Of a DNA stretch of 64,000 bases, positions 42,616-53,139 are shown piece by piece (position 1 is the first letter of the stretch; the number at the start of each line of letters is the position of its first letter). The notes under the pieces are model-generated. The model was not told where the DNA came from and did not search any database. It saw only the letters and a program-made list of their open reading frames with translations. This stretch comes from Scrofimicrobium canadense (GTDB lineage: Bacteria > Actinomycetota > Actinomycetes > Actinomycetales > Actinomycetaceae): the NCBI RefSeq assembly GCF_009696615.1, contig NZ_VULO01000005.1, positions 62,001-126,000 on the forward strand. The letters are read 5' to 3'. The position numbers and the translations under genes are program-made.

Positions 42616-43611
42616 ATGCATACAGCACGCGCGTTAGTGGGCGGCACTCCTGCTGAGCCGCTGCGCCCAGTCTCTTTAGCTGCCAAGCGGTATATGAGTA
42701 GTTACACTCCCGAAGCAGTCCTGGTGGCGGTTTCTGGGGGGCCCGACTCAGTAGCCTTAGCTGTGGCACTGCTGGCCCTTGCCGATCGCCCAGAGGTCTC
42801 TACGGTGACAGTCGATCATGGTGTGAGGAAGAACTCGGATGCTGAAGCTAACAGCGTTGCTGCTCTTATGAAGGAACTGGGAGCTCACAATGCCTCTGTT
42901 GTGAAAGTCAAACTCACTGACGCAGGTGAGGGGGGAGCGCGGGATGCGCGCTACGCCGCATTGACCGAAGCAGCAAGCGCTTTGGCTCCAAAGAAAGTGG
43001 ATGTTCTCTTGGGCCACACTATGGATGACCAAGCTGAGACGGTACTTTTGAGACTAGGTCGCGGTGCCAGCCTGCGCGCATTGGCAGCAATGCGTCCCAG
43101 GCGTCGCTTCGGCACAGTGAGTTTGGGGCGGCCACTGCTCGGTGTGCGCCGCGCTGATACGCATGCCTTTTGTGAGTATTTGGGATTGCCGGTAGTTGAT
43201 GATCCCACCAACTACACTGATGGTCCTTGGCAGGGTAAAGATGGGAACCCCCTGCGTCGGGCAGCAGTCCGTGAGAAAGCTCTCCCAGCCCTTTCAGAAG
43301 CTCTTGCACAAGACGTTGTTCCAGCTTTGGCGAGGTTTGCCGCACAAGCCGGTGAGGATGAGGATGCACTACGGTCTTTGATGCCCCAGCGCCTCGAACA
43401 TATGGAAAAGTATCCGGCTGCACTTCGCAAAAGAGCTCTGCTAGAAGCAGCGGTACAAGAAGGCTCCCCCGCAGGGCAGGTGACCAGCACACATGTGGCA
43501 CAAATGGACGCGCTTATTACCGACTGGCATGGTCAAGGTCCTGTCCATTTGCCGGGAGGTGTTCGCGCTTGGCGCGAAAAAGGACAGCTACATGTGCAAG
43601 GAGAGTCCTAA
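42616..43611 (+). CDS. tilS: tRNA(Ile)-lysidine synthase
   Basis: A 331-residue N-type PP-loop ATPase that converts C34 of tRNA-Ile(CAU) to lysidine so it reads AUA. The P-loop S-G-G-P-D-S is at 40-45, followed by GHTMDDQAETVLLRLGRGAS, the tilS signature. Length fits the short actinobacterial form. It is followed by hpt after 44 bases. Confidence 0.95.
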   Translation: MHTARALVGGTPAEPLRPVSLAAKRYMSSYTPEAVLVAVSGGPDSVALAVALLALADRPEVSTVTVDHGVRKNSDAEANSVAALMKELGAHNASVVKVKLTDAGEGGARDARYAALTEAASALAPKKVDVLLGHTMDDQAETVLLRLGRGASLRALAAMRPRRRFGTVSLGRPLLGVRRADTHAFCEYLGLPVVDDPTNYTDGPWQGKDGNPLRRAAVREKALPALSEALAQDVVPALARFAAQAGEDEDALRSLMPQRLEHMEKYPAALRKRALLEAAVQEGSPAGQVTSTHVAQMDALITDWHGQGPVHLPGGVRAWREKGQLHVQGES

Positions 43612-43655
43612 ATATGGCAGTCTGGTCCCCAGAGAGTATTAACCAAGGAGCGTAA

Positions 43656-44225
43656 TTGGACGCGGCAAAAATGGGATCAGACCTGGAACGGGTACTGATC
43701 ACGAATGATGAAATGCAACAACGTCTGAAGGAAATCGCCAAGCAGGTGGATGCCGACTTTGCAGGTCGCAGTATCCTCATGGTGGGTGTCCTCAAAGGTG
43801 CTGTGATGGTGATGGCTGACCTGTCTCGACACTTGCAATCCGATGTCGAAATGGACTGGATGGCGGTATCGTCCTACGGCTCGGGCACCAAGTCATCAGG
43901 TGTTGTCCGTATTCTCAAAGACCTAGATTCGGATGTGCATGAGCGCCACGTGTTGTTGGCGGAGGACATCATCGACTCGGGACTCACACTCGCGTGGTTG
44001 AAAGAAAATCTTGAGGCGAGAGGCGCAGCCAGCGTTACCATCGTGACAGCCCTCCGTAAGCCGGATGCTCTCAAGGTTCCTGTTGAAGTTGGATACGTCG
44101 GCTTTGATATTCCTAACGAGTTTGTGGTCGGATACGGCTTGGACTATGCAGGGAAATATCGCAACCTTGACTGTGTGGGAACACTAGCCCCTCACGTGTA
44201 TGGCGGAGACGATGTCGATGAGTGA
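43656..44225 (+). CDS. hpt: Hypoxanthine phosphoribosyltransferase
   Basis: A 189-residue purine-salvage enzyme making IMP/GMP from hypoxanthine/guanine and PRPP. The PRPP loop reads VLLAEDIIDSGLTL, and the N-terminal ILMVGVLKGAVMVMADL is typical. Translation likely starts at TTG 43656, because AAGGAG ends 5 bases before it; the first ATG is 15 bases later. The end overlaps ftsH. In bacteria hpt, tilS and ftsH are often adjacent and HPRT can influence ftsH expression. Confidence 0.93.
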   Translation: MDAAKMGSDLERVLITNDEMQQRLKEIAKQVDADFAGRSILMVGVLKGAVMVMADLSRHLQSDVEMDWMAVSSYGSGTKSSGVVRILKDLDSDVHERHVLLAEDIIDSGLTLAWLKENLEARGAASVTIVTALRKPDALKVPVEVGYVGFDIPNEFVVGYGLDYAGKYRNLDCVGTLAPHVYGGDDVDE

Positions 44226-46236
44226 CCAGACGAAAAAGACTTCCTCTAAGCCCAAGGGCAAGATGCGGGTATGGCCCTACATCGTAGTGCCGCTACTCAT
44301 GCTGTTATTTGCGGCCTGGTTCGTCATGCGCATGTTCCAGCCCGCCCCCGTACCCACGTCTGAAGGCCTGGAGATTCTACGCAAACAACCTGTTGCTCAG
44401 GCGGTGATGAACGACGGCACTCAGCAGGTAAACCTGATTCTCCAAAAAGAATACGTGCACGAGTCCACCGGAGCCACCGACCCAGAAAAGAATCTGGGCA
44501 AGGCGGTGTCTTTCACCTACGCACGCATCCAGTCGGAAGAAATTGTTGACCTCATTGAAGATGCTGAGCCCCCAGAAGGCTATAACGCCCTCTACCCGGT
44601 GCAGTCGGTGTGGGGGTCAACGCTGCAGCTCTTGTTGCCGATGTTTATCCTCTTGGGTGGCTTCTGGTGGCTGATGAGCCGCATGGGTGGCGGCAAGATG
44701 ATGGGTGGTTTTGGTAACTCCAAGGCCCGCGAATTCAACGAAGAGAAACCTGAAGTAACTTTCGTTGACGTCGCTGGTGAGGATGAGGCAGTTGAGGAAC
44801 TAGAAGAAATCCGAGAGTTCCTTGATGACCCCACCAAGTTCACTGCGGTGGGGGCAAAGATTCCTCGCGGCGTGCTGCTCTATGGTCCCCCAGGAACTGG
44901 TAAAACGCTGCTGGCTAAAGCCGTTGCGGGCGAGGCAGGCGTCCCCTTCTTCTCTATCTCGGGTTCTGAATTTATGGAACTCTACGTCGGCGTCGGCGCC
45001 TCGCGAGTTCGAGACCTCTTTGATCGCGCTAAAAAAGCTGCACCTGCGATTATTTTCGTCGATGAGATTGATGCTATTGGACGCCACCGTGGTTCTGGCA
45101 TTGGCGGTGGAAATGACGAACGCGAACAAACCCTCAACCAGATGTTGGTGGAACTTGATGGCTTTGATGCGCGTACCAATGTCATCATGATTGCTGCAAC
45201 AAACCGGCCCGATATTCTCGATCCCGCGCTGCTGCGCCCGGGTCGCTTCGACCGACAGATTGCAGTAGAAGCACCTGATTTGAAGGGTCGCGAGGCGATC
45301 CTCAAGGTTCACGCACAGGGCAAGCCGCTCACCGATACCGTGGACTTGCATGCTATTGCCAAGCGCACTCCCGGATTCACAGGCGCTGATTTGGCAAATG
45401 TACTCAACGAGGCAGCTCTCCTTACTGCGCGTTCTAATGCAGACTTGATTGACGAACGCGCTATTGACGAGGCTATCGACCGTGTCATTGCCGGACCACA
45501 AAAGCGTACTCGCGTCATGAACGAGCATGATAAAGCCGTAACCGCCTATCACGAGATGGGTCACGCCATTTGTGCAGCCGCCCTGCAATACACGGACCCC
45601 GTGACCAAAGTGACTATCCTGCCGCGCGGTGGGGCCTTGGGATACACCATGGTGATGCCGGTAGAGGATCGCTACTCCAAGACACGCAACATGCTTCTCG
45701 ATGACTTGGTCTATGCCCTGGGTGGACGGGTGGCTGAAGAACTGGTTTTCCAGGATCCTTCGACTGGCGCATCCAATGACATTGAGAAGGCCACCAAGAC
45801 GGCTCGCGCAATGGTGACGGATTACGGCTTCACTTCCTTGGTAGGGCCGGTCAAGTTGGGCAGCGAGGAAACTGATCCATTTGTTGGTCGCGAAATGGGC
45901 CGCGGTGGAGGTCCCGGATATTCCGATGAGGTCGCTGCCATGATCGACACCGAAGTTCGCAAGCTATTGGATGAGGCTATGCGCGAAGCATGGCAGATCC
46001 TATCTCGTAACCGCGATCTTCTTGACCGCATGGCTGTTCGGCTTTTAGAAGAGGAAACTTTGGATGAGGCGAAACTCTCCGAAATGTTTAAAGACCTCAT
46101 CAAGCAACCCAAACGCCCCGTATGGAACTACGAGGCAGACGCGGCAATTCCCGGCGCTAAATTTGGTGATCCTGTAGGCCTGACACCGGAAGAAGTGGAC
46201 CCGCCTGCTCCTCTGTCGGAAAACGAGGAAATGTAA
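44218..46236 (+). CDS. ftsH: ATP-dependent zinc metalloprotease FtsH
   Basis: About 672 residues. Two N-terminal membrane segments (about 20-37 and 130-150) flank an extracytoplasmic domain; the AAA+ module has Walker A GPPGTGKT at 223-230, Walker B and the SRH region, and the peptidase has H-E-M-G-H at 445-449. It degrades membrane and regulatory proteins. Frames start at 44200, 44212 or 44218; the last has the best spacing (9) from GGAG at 44205. It overlaps hpt by 8 bases and folE by 1. Confidence 0.96.
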   Translation: MSDQTKKTSSKPKGKMRVWPYIVVPLLMLLFAAWFVMRMFQPAPVPTSEGLEILRKQPVAQAVMNDGTQQVNLILQKEYVHESTGATDPEKNLGKAVSFTYARIQSEEIVDLIEDAEPPEGYNALYPVQSVWGSTLQLLLPMFILLGGFWWLMSRMGGGKMMGGFGNSKAREFNEEKPEVTFVDVAGEDEAVEELEEIREFLDDPTKFTAVGAKIPRGVLLYGPPGTGKTLLAKAVAGEAGVPFFSISGSEFMELYVGVGASRVRDLFDRAKKAAPAIIFVDEIDAIGRHRGSGIGGGNDEREQTLNQMLVELDGFDARTNVIMIAATNRPDILDPALLRPGRFDRQIAVEAPDLKGREAILKVHAQGKPLTDTVDLHAIAKRTPGFTGADLANVLNEAALLTARSNADLIDERAIDEAIDRVIAGPQKRTRVMNEHDKAVTAYHEMGHAICAAALQYTDPVTKVTILPRGGALGYTMVMPVEDRYSKTRNMLLDDLVYALGGRVAEELVFQDPSTGASNDIEKATKTARAMVTDYGFTSLVGPVKLGSEETDPFVGREMGRGGGPGYSDEVAAMIDTEVRKLLDEAMREAWQILSRNRDLLDRMAVRLLEEETLDEAKLSEMFKDLIKQPKRPVWNYEADAAIPGAKFGDPVGLTPEEVDPPAPLSENEEM

Positions 46237-46781
46237 TGACTGACCAAGCAGCCATTGAGGGGGCCATCAGGACTCTCTTGACGGCTATTGGGGAAGACCC
46301 TGACCGCGATGGCCTGATAGATACGCCAGCTAGAGTAGCCCGCAGCTGGGCAGAACTGTCTTCAGGTGTGAGTGACGATCCTTCGCAGCACCTCACCACC
46401 AGTTTTGATGTGGATACAGAGGGCCTGGTCATCGTGAGGGACATCGACTTTCACACTGTGTGTGAGCATCATCTGCTTCCCTTCCACGGGCGTGCGCATA
46501 TCGGATACCTTCCATCGGGAGGTAAGGTTACTGGACTGTCGAAGCTTGCTCGGGTGGTGGAGGGGTACTCGCGCCGTCTGCAGGTTCAAGAACGCCTCAC
46601 TGCGCAAATAGCTGATGCTGTACATGATCGTTTAGAAGCGCAGGGCGTGGCAGTCATGGTAGAGGCAGAGCACATGTGTATGACCATGCGTGGTATTCGC
46701 AAACCGGGTGCCATCACAGTGACGACTGCCTACCGTGGCTCGATCGACAAAGCTGAATTCTTGGAGTTACTGCGCGCATGA
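46236..46781 (+). CDS. folE: GTP cyclohydrolase I
   Basis: A 181-residue enzyme making dihydroneopterin triphosphate from GTP, first step of folate synthesis. The zinc and active-site segment [19 protein letters not shown] and the later [16 protein letters not shown] are intact. The start overlaps the ftsH stop by 1 base and the end overlaps folP in ATGA. Confidence 0.96.
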   Translation: MTDQAAIEGAIRTLLTAIGEDPDRDGLIDTPARVARSWAELSSGVSDDPSQHLTTSFDVDTEGLVIVRDIDFHTVCEHHLLPFHGRAHIGYLPSGGKVTGLSKLARVVEGYSRRLQVQERLTAQIADAVHDRLEAQGVAVMVEAEHMCMTMRGIRKPGAITVTTAYRGSIDKAEFLELLRA

Positions 46782-47524
46782 TTGTCATGGGCATTCTCAA
46801 TGTCACGCCGGATTCCTTTAGTGACGGGGGACGGTACACCGAGGTGACTGCGGCGGTGCAGCATGCGCAGCGGATGTGGGATGAAGGTGCCGAGATTATT
46901 GACGTAGGCGCCGAATCCACCCGGCCCGGAGCGCGGCGCGTGAGTCCAGAGGAAGAATGGATGCGTCTTAAAGCGGTCGTGCCCGAGCTGGTCAAGCGCG
47001 GCATGACGGTCTCTGTCGACACCGTCAATGCAGAAACTGCGGTCCGGTCGGTAGAGGCGGGTGCCCGCTACATCAATGATATTTCTGGGGGGTGCTATGA
47101 CCCGCGGATGCTTGAAACTGTTGCACAACTTGACGTCCCCTATATTGTCCAACATTGGAGGGGCTTCCCCTCGGATCCTAATCTGGACTGCCACTATGAT
47201 TCGGTGGAACAGGTTCTTCACGAGACACTCACCCAAGTTGAACAAGCTCAATCTGCCGGAGTGAACCCTTCTCGGATCATTATTGACCCGGGACTCGGCT
47301 TTGCCTTGGAGGCAGAGGATTGTTGGCGCGTGGTCGATGCTCTTGGAAGCTGGGTGGCAACTGGCTACCCTGTAATGGTGGGTGCATCTCGCAAACGTTT
47401 CATCCGTGAACGCTACGGTGACAATGTCCTGGCAGGTACGCTTGAGGTGACACGTCAAGCGCAGCTGGCTGGAGCGTGGGCTGTGCGCGTGCACGATGTT
47501 AAAGAAAATGTGGAGGTAGCGTGA
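46778..47524 (+). CDS. folP: Dihydropteroate synthase
   Basis: A 248-residue TIM-barrel enzyme joining p-aminobenzoate to dihydropterin pyrophosphate; target of sulfonamides. The N-terminal [14 protein letters not shown] and the [11 protein letters not shown] segment are intact, and GASRKRFI near the end is the phosphate-binding loop. It overlaps folE by 4 bases and folBK by 4. Confidence 0.96.
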   Translation: MIVMGILNVTPDSFSDGGRYTEVTAAVQHAQRMWDEGAEIIDVGAESTRPGARRVSPEEEWMRLKAVVPELVKRGMTVSVDTVNAETAVRSVEAGARYINDISGGCYDPRMLETVAQLDVPYIVQHWRGFPSDPNLDCHYDSVEQVLHETLTQVEQAQSAGVNPSRIIIDPGLGFALEAEDCWRVVDALGSWVATGYPVMVGASRKRFIRERYGDNVLAGTLEVTRQAQLAGAWAVRVHDVKENVEVA

Positions 47525-48789
47525 GAGAAAATCTGGACGTCATAACGCTTCGGGGGCTTTCAGCTGTCGGCCACCACGGAGTTTACGACTTTGAACGGTC
47601 AGGCTCTCAAGTGTTCTCCGCGGACCTGACACTCTACGTTGACGCGCGTCAGGCGGCTCTTACTGACGACGTAAAATACACGGTTGACTATTCGCAGATT
47701 GCTGAAGATGCAGTCAAGATTCTCACCGGCACTCCCGTCTACCTACTGGAAACCCTGGCGCAGCGCCTCGTTGATGCCGCACTCGCTTACACTCAGGTCC
47801 AGGCAGTAGAAGTCACGGTGCATAAACCGATGGCTCCCGTGCGGCACCAGTTTTCTGACGTGTCAGTGACCCTTAGACGCGACAGAACCGAGGACGCTCC
47901 AGAACCTGAAGTGAGCCGTGTCGTTTTAGCGCTGGGATCCAATATGGGCGACTCGACGGGGATTCTGCGCAACGCAGTGTCTGCTTTGATAGAAGTTCCA
48001 GGATTGGAACTGGATGAGGTGTCGTCTCTCTACCGCACACGTCCTGTTCTAGAACCAGGCATGGCAAGTCAAAACGACTACGAGAATGCTGTGGTTTTGG
48101 CCCGCACAGTGCTGACTCCGCATGAGCTTTTAAAGACACTACAAGACATTGAAAACCGATGTGGACGCCGCCGCACTGAGCGCTGGGGCGCGCGCACCCT
48201 CGACATCGATATCGTCGACTTCGGTGGTCGGACACTGACGACTTCCGATCTCACTTTGCCGCATCCTCGCGCAGGGGAAAGGGCCTTTGTGCTGGTTCCG
48301 TGGTCGGAGGTCGATCCGCAGGCACGGCTCACCGATGGTCGCGGCGTAGCTACTGCTGCTGCAATGGCACCTGACAGACAAGGAATCACGGACACTATCG
48401 CAGATTGGCTCAGTGAGGAACAGCCTTCGCAGGCAATGCCCCAACCACAATCGGAAGAGAGTCCTCAAAGCGTCCCTGAGTTGCCGAAAAGGTCAAGGAG
48501 ATCGCGTCGAGATGATAGAAAGGACAGTCCGGTACAGGAGTCTCCTTCCCAGCAGCAAGCCTCGGCTGAACCACAGCAGGGGCAGCCAGTTGCTGTCCGT
48601 GCCGAGCCAGTACCCCAATGGGAACCCCGCGAAAACGTCCGTATTGTCGACTCGGATGATCCTGAAGATGCCACTGTGCAGCCCCGGCCTCTAGGTTCCA
48701 GGGTAGCTCGGCGTGCCGTCATCCGTCCCACCCCCACAGGCTCTATTAGTCTGCCGCGGGGTACTCAATCGGATTCTGGATCGCAGTGA
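47521..48789 (+). CDS. folBK: Fused dihydroneopterin aldolase / HPPK
   Basis: A 422-residue fusion. Residues 1-118 are FolB (LRGLSAVGHHGVYDFER), residues about 130-290 are FolK, hydroxymethyldihydropterin pyrophosphokinase (VVLALGSNMGDSTGILR; RWGARTLDIDIVDFG). Two sequential pterin steps are thus in one chain, common in some actinobacteria. Residues about 300-422 are a Ser/Gln/Pro-rich, probably disordered tail without known function. It overlaps folP and the DUF3180 gene by 4 bases each. Confidence 0.93.
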   Translation: MRENLDVITLRGLSAVGHHGVYDFERSGSQVFSADLTLYVDARQAALTDDVKYTVDYSQIAEDAVKILTGTPVYLLETLAQRLVDAALAYTQVQAVEVTVHKPMAPVRHQFSDVSVTLRRDRTEDAPEPEVSRVVLALGSNMGDSTGILRNAVSALIEVPGLELDEVSSLYRTRPVLEPGMASQNDYENAVVLARTVLTPHELLKTLQDIENRCGRRRTERWGARTLDIDIVDFGGRTLTTSDLTLPHPRAGERAFVLVPWSEVDPQARLTDGRGVATAAAMAPDRQGITDTIADWLSEEQPSQAMPQPQSEESPQSVPELPKRSRRSRRDDRKDSPVQESPSQQQASAEPQQGQPVAVRAEPVPQWEPRENVRIVDSDDPEDATVQPRPLGSRVARRAVIRPTPTGSISLPRGTQSDSGSQ

Positions 48790-49256
48790 AACCTGTTTCC
48801 TGGCCGCTGGTGATAGGAGTCGCGGTAATTGCCGCGATCGTTGGAGCTGTCCTGTCTGGAACACTGGTCGTTCTGGGGCATAACCCACTGATCTTGACCC
48901 CCTGGCTGGCATTATTCTTCCTGGTAGTCGCAGGATTTCTTCTCTGGGGTGGTATCGGCGTGAAACGCCTCAAAACAGGTGCTCCCACGCGTATTAGTCC
49001 TCTTCAGGCTGCTCGCATCGCTGCTCTTGCCAGGTCATCACTCATTAATGGGGCCGGATTTACCGGTTTTTTGTCCGGGACAGCACTTATTGGAGTTATG
49101 AGGCTTTGGGCCCCAGCAATGCTTTCAGCTTCCCTTGGGAGTGGTGTTGCTGCCTTGGGCGCACTGCTGTTGACAGTCATTGCGGCAATTGTCGAGCACT
49201 GGTGTATTGACGACAGTCCAGAGCAAGACTCCTCTTCACGAAAAGTTGGCGCATGA
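48786..49256 (+). CDS. DUF3180 membrane protein
   Basis: A 156-residue protein with four membrane segments (about 8-30, 36-56, 90-110, 115-140), the usual neighbour of folK in actinobacteria. The RISPLQAARIAALARSSLINGAG segment is the family hallmark. Function unknown. Overlaps both neighbours by 4 bases. Confidence 0.88.
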   Translation: MKPVSWPLVIGVAVIAAIVGAVLSGTLVVLGHNPLILTPWLALFFLVVAGFLLWGGIGVKRLKTGAPTRISPLQAARIAALARSSLINGAGFTGFLSGTALIGVMRLWAPAMLSASLGSGVAALGALLLTVIAAIVEHWCIDDSPEQDSSSRKVGA

Positions 49257-49807
49257 TGAAAGTGCCTGCCAAAATCTGGGTGCGTCGAATTATTTCTACA
49301 GTTATCCTGCTGGCGCTGTTAGCTGGTATCGGATACCTCGTCTACATGTTTGTGACGTGGGTTGGGACAAATCTTTCACAGACACGCGAAGCGGCAGTCG
49401 CCGTATCGGCACCTCAATCTGTCGATATATCCGAGTGTCAGCCTGATGAGATTGACATCCGCATGAAGGCAACACCGACTCAGCTCTACGTTAGCCAGGG
49501 GATGAACGTCACGGTGACGGTGAGTACTAAGAATCCGACAGGATGTCTTCTTACTGAAGACACGTTGGCCGTAGAACTCACCAGCGGCACTTATCAGGTA
49601 TGGACGCCTACTGCATGCGCTGCCAACAAAGAAGTCCTTTTGCTGGCAGATGGGATAAAAACTGACATGCAATTCGACTGGGATGCCCGCATCTACGAAC
49701 AGTGTGAACAGGTGGAGGACCTCTTTGCCGAGGCGGGAACCTATCTGCTTTCGGTACAGGTGGACGGCAAACCTGTAGGCGAGAAAATCCCAATTACCAT
49801 CGGATGA
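49253..49807 (+). CDS. Hypothetical single-span exported protein
   Basis: A 184-residue protein: an N-terminal membrane anchor (about 14-40), then an exported beta-rich domain with four to five cysteines (SECQPDE, TGCLL, TACAANK, EQCEQ). Not recognised beyond that. It is the last gene of the folate operon. The cysteine pattern suggests disulfides. Confidence 0.65.
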   Translation: MMKVPAKIWVRRIISTVILLALLAGIGYLVYMFVTWVGTNLSQTREAAVAVSAPQSVDISECQPDEIDIRMKATPTQLYVSQGMNVTVTVSTKNPTGCLLTEDTLAVELTSGTYQVWTPTACAANKEVLLLADGIKTDMQFDWDARIYEQCEQVEDLFAEAGTYLLSVQVDGKPVGEKIPITIG

Positions 49808-49831
49808 ACTCCCCTCCACCTCCCACCTTCA

Positions 49832-49893
49832 CTCAGGTGCTGGATTTTTGCGGCCCGCAAAGTGCCATAACAGACACATAGCACGCACCTGAC
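49832..49893. terminator. Palindromic region between convergent operons
   Basis: Outer arms TCAGGTGC/GCACCTGA flank a core with TTTGCGG-C-CCGCAAA (7-bp arms). It lies between the convergent folate operon and disA, so a bidirectional terminator is likely. The left half (GTGCTGGATTTTTGCGG) resembles repeat copy 4, so it may be a distant relative of the 55-nt family. Confidence 0.45.
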
Positions 49894-49936
49894 GGGAAGA
49901 GACACGCTGTTGCCCCCGGTAGTTGGTGTGCGGTTC

Positions 49937-51025
49937 CTACCAGCGAGCTGCTAGTTCACTGGCAAGCTGCTCGCGTTCTTGGAGGTGCTCTACGATCATT
50001 TGAGCGCGGTACGGACCGATGCCCTCAATGGTCTGCAAATCTTCGGTAGTGACATTACGCAGCGCCGTGAGGGTCGGCCATTTTTCGCTGATGATTTGCA
50101 CGGTGGTCCACGGCAGACGTGGTACCATCGCCAAAACCCGCACTCCACGTGCAACAACGTTACGGTCTAAATCAGAAGGCTCGTATGCGCCGAGACCGAG
50201 GATATTGGCAATCTGGGTGAGGTCAACTAAGGATTCACCGCTGAGAGCCGAAAGCTGTTGCTCAGCCTGGCCCAATAGCTCAGGGGACCGGATGTAATCG
50301 CGTAATACGAGCGCGCGCTCTGAGGCCGCACCGCGAAGGAGATCATCGACTTGGAGTGCCAAGAGCCTTCCATCAGCCCCCAGTTCATCAATGTATCCGT
50401 TCAGTTCAGCGGTAATGCGGCGAATCATTTCCATTCGCTGAATTACGGTCGCCACATCCCTAATGGCAACTTCATCGCGCATCTCCAGGATGCCTAGGGT
50501 TGTCACAACTTCTTCAAGGCGCTGCGTGTAGCGGTCCAGAGTGTCAACTGCCTGGTTCGCGCGAGCCAGAAGGGTCTCTGGTTCATCAACGGTGTAGTGA
50601 AGGTCCCCTAGATACACGGAGATAATCCGCATTGACGCTGAAAGAGACAGTACGGGGAGCCCTGTTTGTCTGGCAGTGCGCTGGGCAGTGCGATGGCGCA
50701 TACCCGATTCATTGGTGGGGATGGAGGGATCAGGCAACAGCTGGACATTTGCTAGGCGAATAATCCACTCTTCGGTATCGACAACGACGGCGCCATCCAT
50801 CTTGCAGAGCTCTCTTAAGCGCGACGCGGAAAACTCTGTGTCGACGCGGAAGCCTCCGGAGCAAATGGCTGCAACTTCGGGAGAATACCCCAAAACGATC
50901 AATGCGCCAGTATGAGAAAGTTGTATTCTTTCAAGACCTTCGCGCAGGGCAGTACCTGGTGCAATGAGATGCAGTGCTTCTCTAAGAGCCTCTTGATCAC
51001 TGGTCACAGTTGTATCCTTTGCCAA
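49937..51025 (-). CDS. disA: DNA integrity scanning diadenylate cyclase
   Basis: A 362-residue enzyme that makes cyclic di-AMP and scans DNA. The DAC domain has the D-G-A motif (KMDGAVVVD) and R-H-R-T (MRHRTAQRT); a helical spine and a C-terminal HhH/RuvA-like DNA-binding part (TIEGIGPYRAQMIVEHL) follow. An octameric cytosolic enzyme. It lies just downstream of radA on the same strand (18 bases apart), the usual partner gene. Confidence 0.96.
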   Translation of the reverse strand: MAKDTTVTSDQEALREALHLIAPGTALREGLERIQLSHTGALIVLGYSPEVAAICSGGFRVDTEFSASRLRELCKMDGAVVVDTEEWIIRLANVQLLPDPSIPTNESGMRHRTAQRTARQTGLPVLSLSASMRIISVYLGDLHYTVDEPETLLARANQAVDTLDRYTQRLEEVVTTLGILEMRDEVAIRDVATVIQRMEMIRRITAELNGYIDELGADGRLLALQVDDLLRGAASERALVLRDYIRSPELLGQAEQQLSALSGESLVDLTQIANILGLGAYEPSDLDRNVVARGVRVLAMVPRLPWTTVQIISEKWPTLTALRNVTTEDLQTIEGIGPYRAQMIVEHLQEREQLASELAARW

Positions 51026-51043
51026 ATGTCCCCTCTGTTGATC

Positions 51044-52405
51044 CTACGCTAGGCTTTGCGTCCAGGCCTCACTCAATGTCCGAACTGGAATCAAAGTGCA
51101 ATCCTTCATATGGCTGGTACTTTCACTTTGGCTTTGAGGAATAAGGCCTATTTTGTAGCCAAGTCGCGCACTTTCTTGGATTCTGCGTCCAAGACCTGCG
51201 CACCCTCTGATGTCGCCGGTGAGACCAACCTCTCCGACAGCAAAGGAGCGCAGAGCAATCGGCTTGCCCGATGTTGCTGAGAGTAACGCCAATCCGATTG
51301 CCAGATCCGAAGAAGGACCACGAGCAGGTGCGCCACCAACGGTTGACACGTACACATCCATGTCTTTGAGATCTAGTCCCAATCGGGCTTGAAGAACGGC
51401 TAATACCATTCCGACGCGTGCGGGGTCTACGCCCGCAACGGTACGCCTACCACTACCACCACCTCCGGGTGCAACAAGAGCCTGTATTTCCACGGCCATT
51501 GGACGGTTGCCTTCTAACGTCATAGTGGTACAGCTACCCGGTATCTCTTCTGAATACGAGGTTGTAAAAAGAACCGAAGGATCAGGTACTTCTTCGATTC
51601 CAGCATCTGTCAGCTGAAAACAGCCAACTTCATCGGTAGCGCCATACCGATTCTTTACTGCGCGCAACAGGCGCAGTGGTGTATGTCGGTCTCCCTCAAA
51701 CTGGCATACCACATCAACAAGGTGCTCTAGAGTGCGTGGGCCAGCGAGATTACCGTCTTTGGTTACGTGTCCAACCAGGATTGCCGGAATATGGCGGTCC
51801 TTCACCACAGCAATGATTTCACTGGCAACACCTTTAACTTGATTGACACCACCGGCAGCCCCGTCCGCAGACGCAGTCGTAAATGTCTGCACTGAATCGA
51901 GCACGATGAGGGAGGGTGATGTTTCCTGGATATGTGCCATGACGGACTCAAAACTGTTTTCTGCGGCTAAAAGGAGATTATCGGTAAGAGCGCCGATACG
52001 GTCCGCACGCAGGCGTACTTGCGCTGCCGATTCCTCCCCTGTGGCATAGAGAACTGGGCCACGTTGGACAGCCATGCGCGCAAAGCGCGCTGCTACATCA
52101 AGTAGAAGCGTCGACTTCCCAACGCCGGGTTCGCCTACCAACAAGATAACAGCCCCGGGCGTGATTCCAGGTCCCAAAACCCGATCCAGTTCAGAAATAC
52201 CTGAAGGAAAAGCTTGGGCTTGAGTTGCGTCAACTTGTGTTACCGGTTGGGCTGGTTGCCTGACGGTAGGCGCACTACCAGTCGGACCAACGGCAGCGTG
52301 TTCTGCCAACGTCCCCCACTCGCCGCAGTCCCGGCATTGCCCAACCCACTTAGGTGTTGACCACCCGCATGCGTTGCATTGATAGAGAACCTTAGCTTTT
52401 GCCAT
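51044..52405 (-). CDS. radA: DNA repair protein RadA
   Basis: A 453-residue RecA-like helicase aiding recombination. The N-terminal zinc ribbon has C-N-A-C...C-R-D-C, Walker A is GEPGVGKST, the RadA-specific motif K-N-R-Y-G is present, and the C-terminal Lon-like domain has the GGAPARGPSSDLAI region. A frame runs to 52423; MAKAKVLYQ at 52405 is the standard start. Followed by disA. Confidence 0.95.
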   Translation of the reverse strand: MAKAKVLYQCNACGWSTPKWVGQCRDCGEWGTLAEHAAVGPTGSAPTVRQPAQPVTQVDATQAQAFPSGISELDRVLGPGITPGAVILLVGEPGVGKSTLLLDVAARFARMAVQRGPVLYATGEESAAQVRLRADRIGALTDNLLLAAENSFESVMAHIQETSPSLIVLDSVQTFTTASADGAAGGVNQVKGVASEIIAVVKDRHIPAILVGHVTKDGNLAGPRTLEHLVDVVCQFEGDRHTPLRLLRAVKNRYGATDEVGCFQLTDAGIEEVPDPSVLFTTSYSEEIPGSCTTMTLEGNRPMAVEIQALVAPGGGGSGRRTVAGVDPARVGMVLAVLQARLGLDLKDMDVYVSTVGGAPARGPSSDLAIGLALLSATSGKPIALRSFAVGEVGLTGDIRGCAGLGRRIQESARLGYKIGLIPQSQSESTSHMKDCTLIPVRTLSEAWTQSLA

Positions 52406-52457
52406 AGGGCAAGCGTAGATCATGGGTGCGACAAGTCATTGACGAACCCCGGGAAGT

Positions 52458-53126
52458 CTAACGGGGCCGTTCCGCAAAGCGGTCCACTGCTGCTGCAGAT
52501 CCTGACACAATGATGACGTCACTTGAATCAATGACGGTATTGTCATCTGCATACGAATAAGGGTCTTGAGGTGAAAGTACCGCAATGATACGAACGCCGT
52601 ACTTTTCCTCCACCTTGGTCTTCCCCAGCGGAAATCCTTCAAGTTCCCGTGGAGGACGCATCTTCGCCACTACAAATTCGTCGCGGTCCAGGCGAATGTA
52701 ATCCATCATTTGTGCACCGACTAGGTGGGCTGTGCGTTGACCCGCATCGAATTCGGGATATACAACATGGTGGGCGCCGATGCGTTTGAGAATTGAGCCA
52801 TGTTCCCTGGAAACTGCTTTCGCCCAAATGGATTCCACTCCAAGGTCGACCAAGTTAGCTGTGATGAGTACTGAAGCTTCTAGCGATGACCCCACACCGA
52901 CAACTGCCGAAGTGAAGTCGCTGGCCCCGGCCTGGTCTAAGGCTTCAGGGTCAGAAGCATCAGCCTCGATGATTGGCAGGAGTCCGCTGAAGTGTTGTAC
53001 TTTTCTTCGGTTTTGTTCCACCCCCAAGACTTCTTTATCCATGGAGTCAAGGGTGGCGGCAACTGCGGCACCAAAACGACCTAAACCTATTACCATCGTG
53101 CCGCTAGTACGTTTCTTTTCTGCCAT
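52458..53126 (-). CDS. Potassium uptake regulatory protein TrkA/KtrA
   Basis: A 222-residue cytosolic RCK protein. The N-domain has VIGLGRFGAAVAATL (NAD/ATP-binding GxGxxG), then the conserved EADASDPEAL; the C-domain (from about 140) is TrkA-C. It forms rings that gate the TrkH/KtrB channel encoded 13 bases upstream. In related systems such proteins bind c-di-AMP, the product of the nearby disA; that link is inference. Confidence 0.92.
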   Translation of the reverse strand: MAEKKRTSGTMVIGLGRFGAAVAATLDSMDKEVLGVEQNRRKVQHFSGLLPIIEADASDPEALDQAGASDFTSAVVGVGSSLEASVLITANLVDLGVESIWAKAVSREHGSILKRIGAHHVVYPEFDAGQRTAHLVGAQMMDYIRLDRDEFVVAKMRPPRELEGFPLGKTKVEEKYGVRIIAVLSPQDPYSYADDNTVIDSSDVIIVSGSAAAVDRFAERPR

Positions 53127-53139
53127 GACTTCCTTTCTA

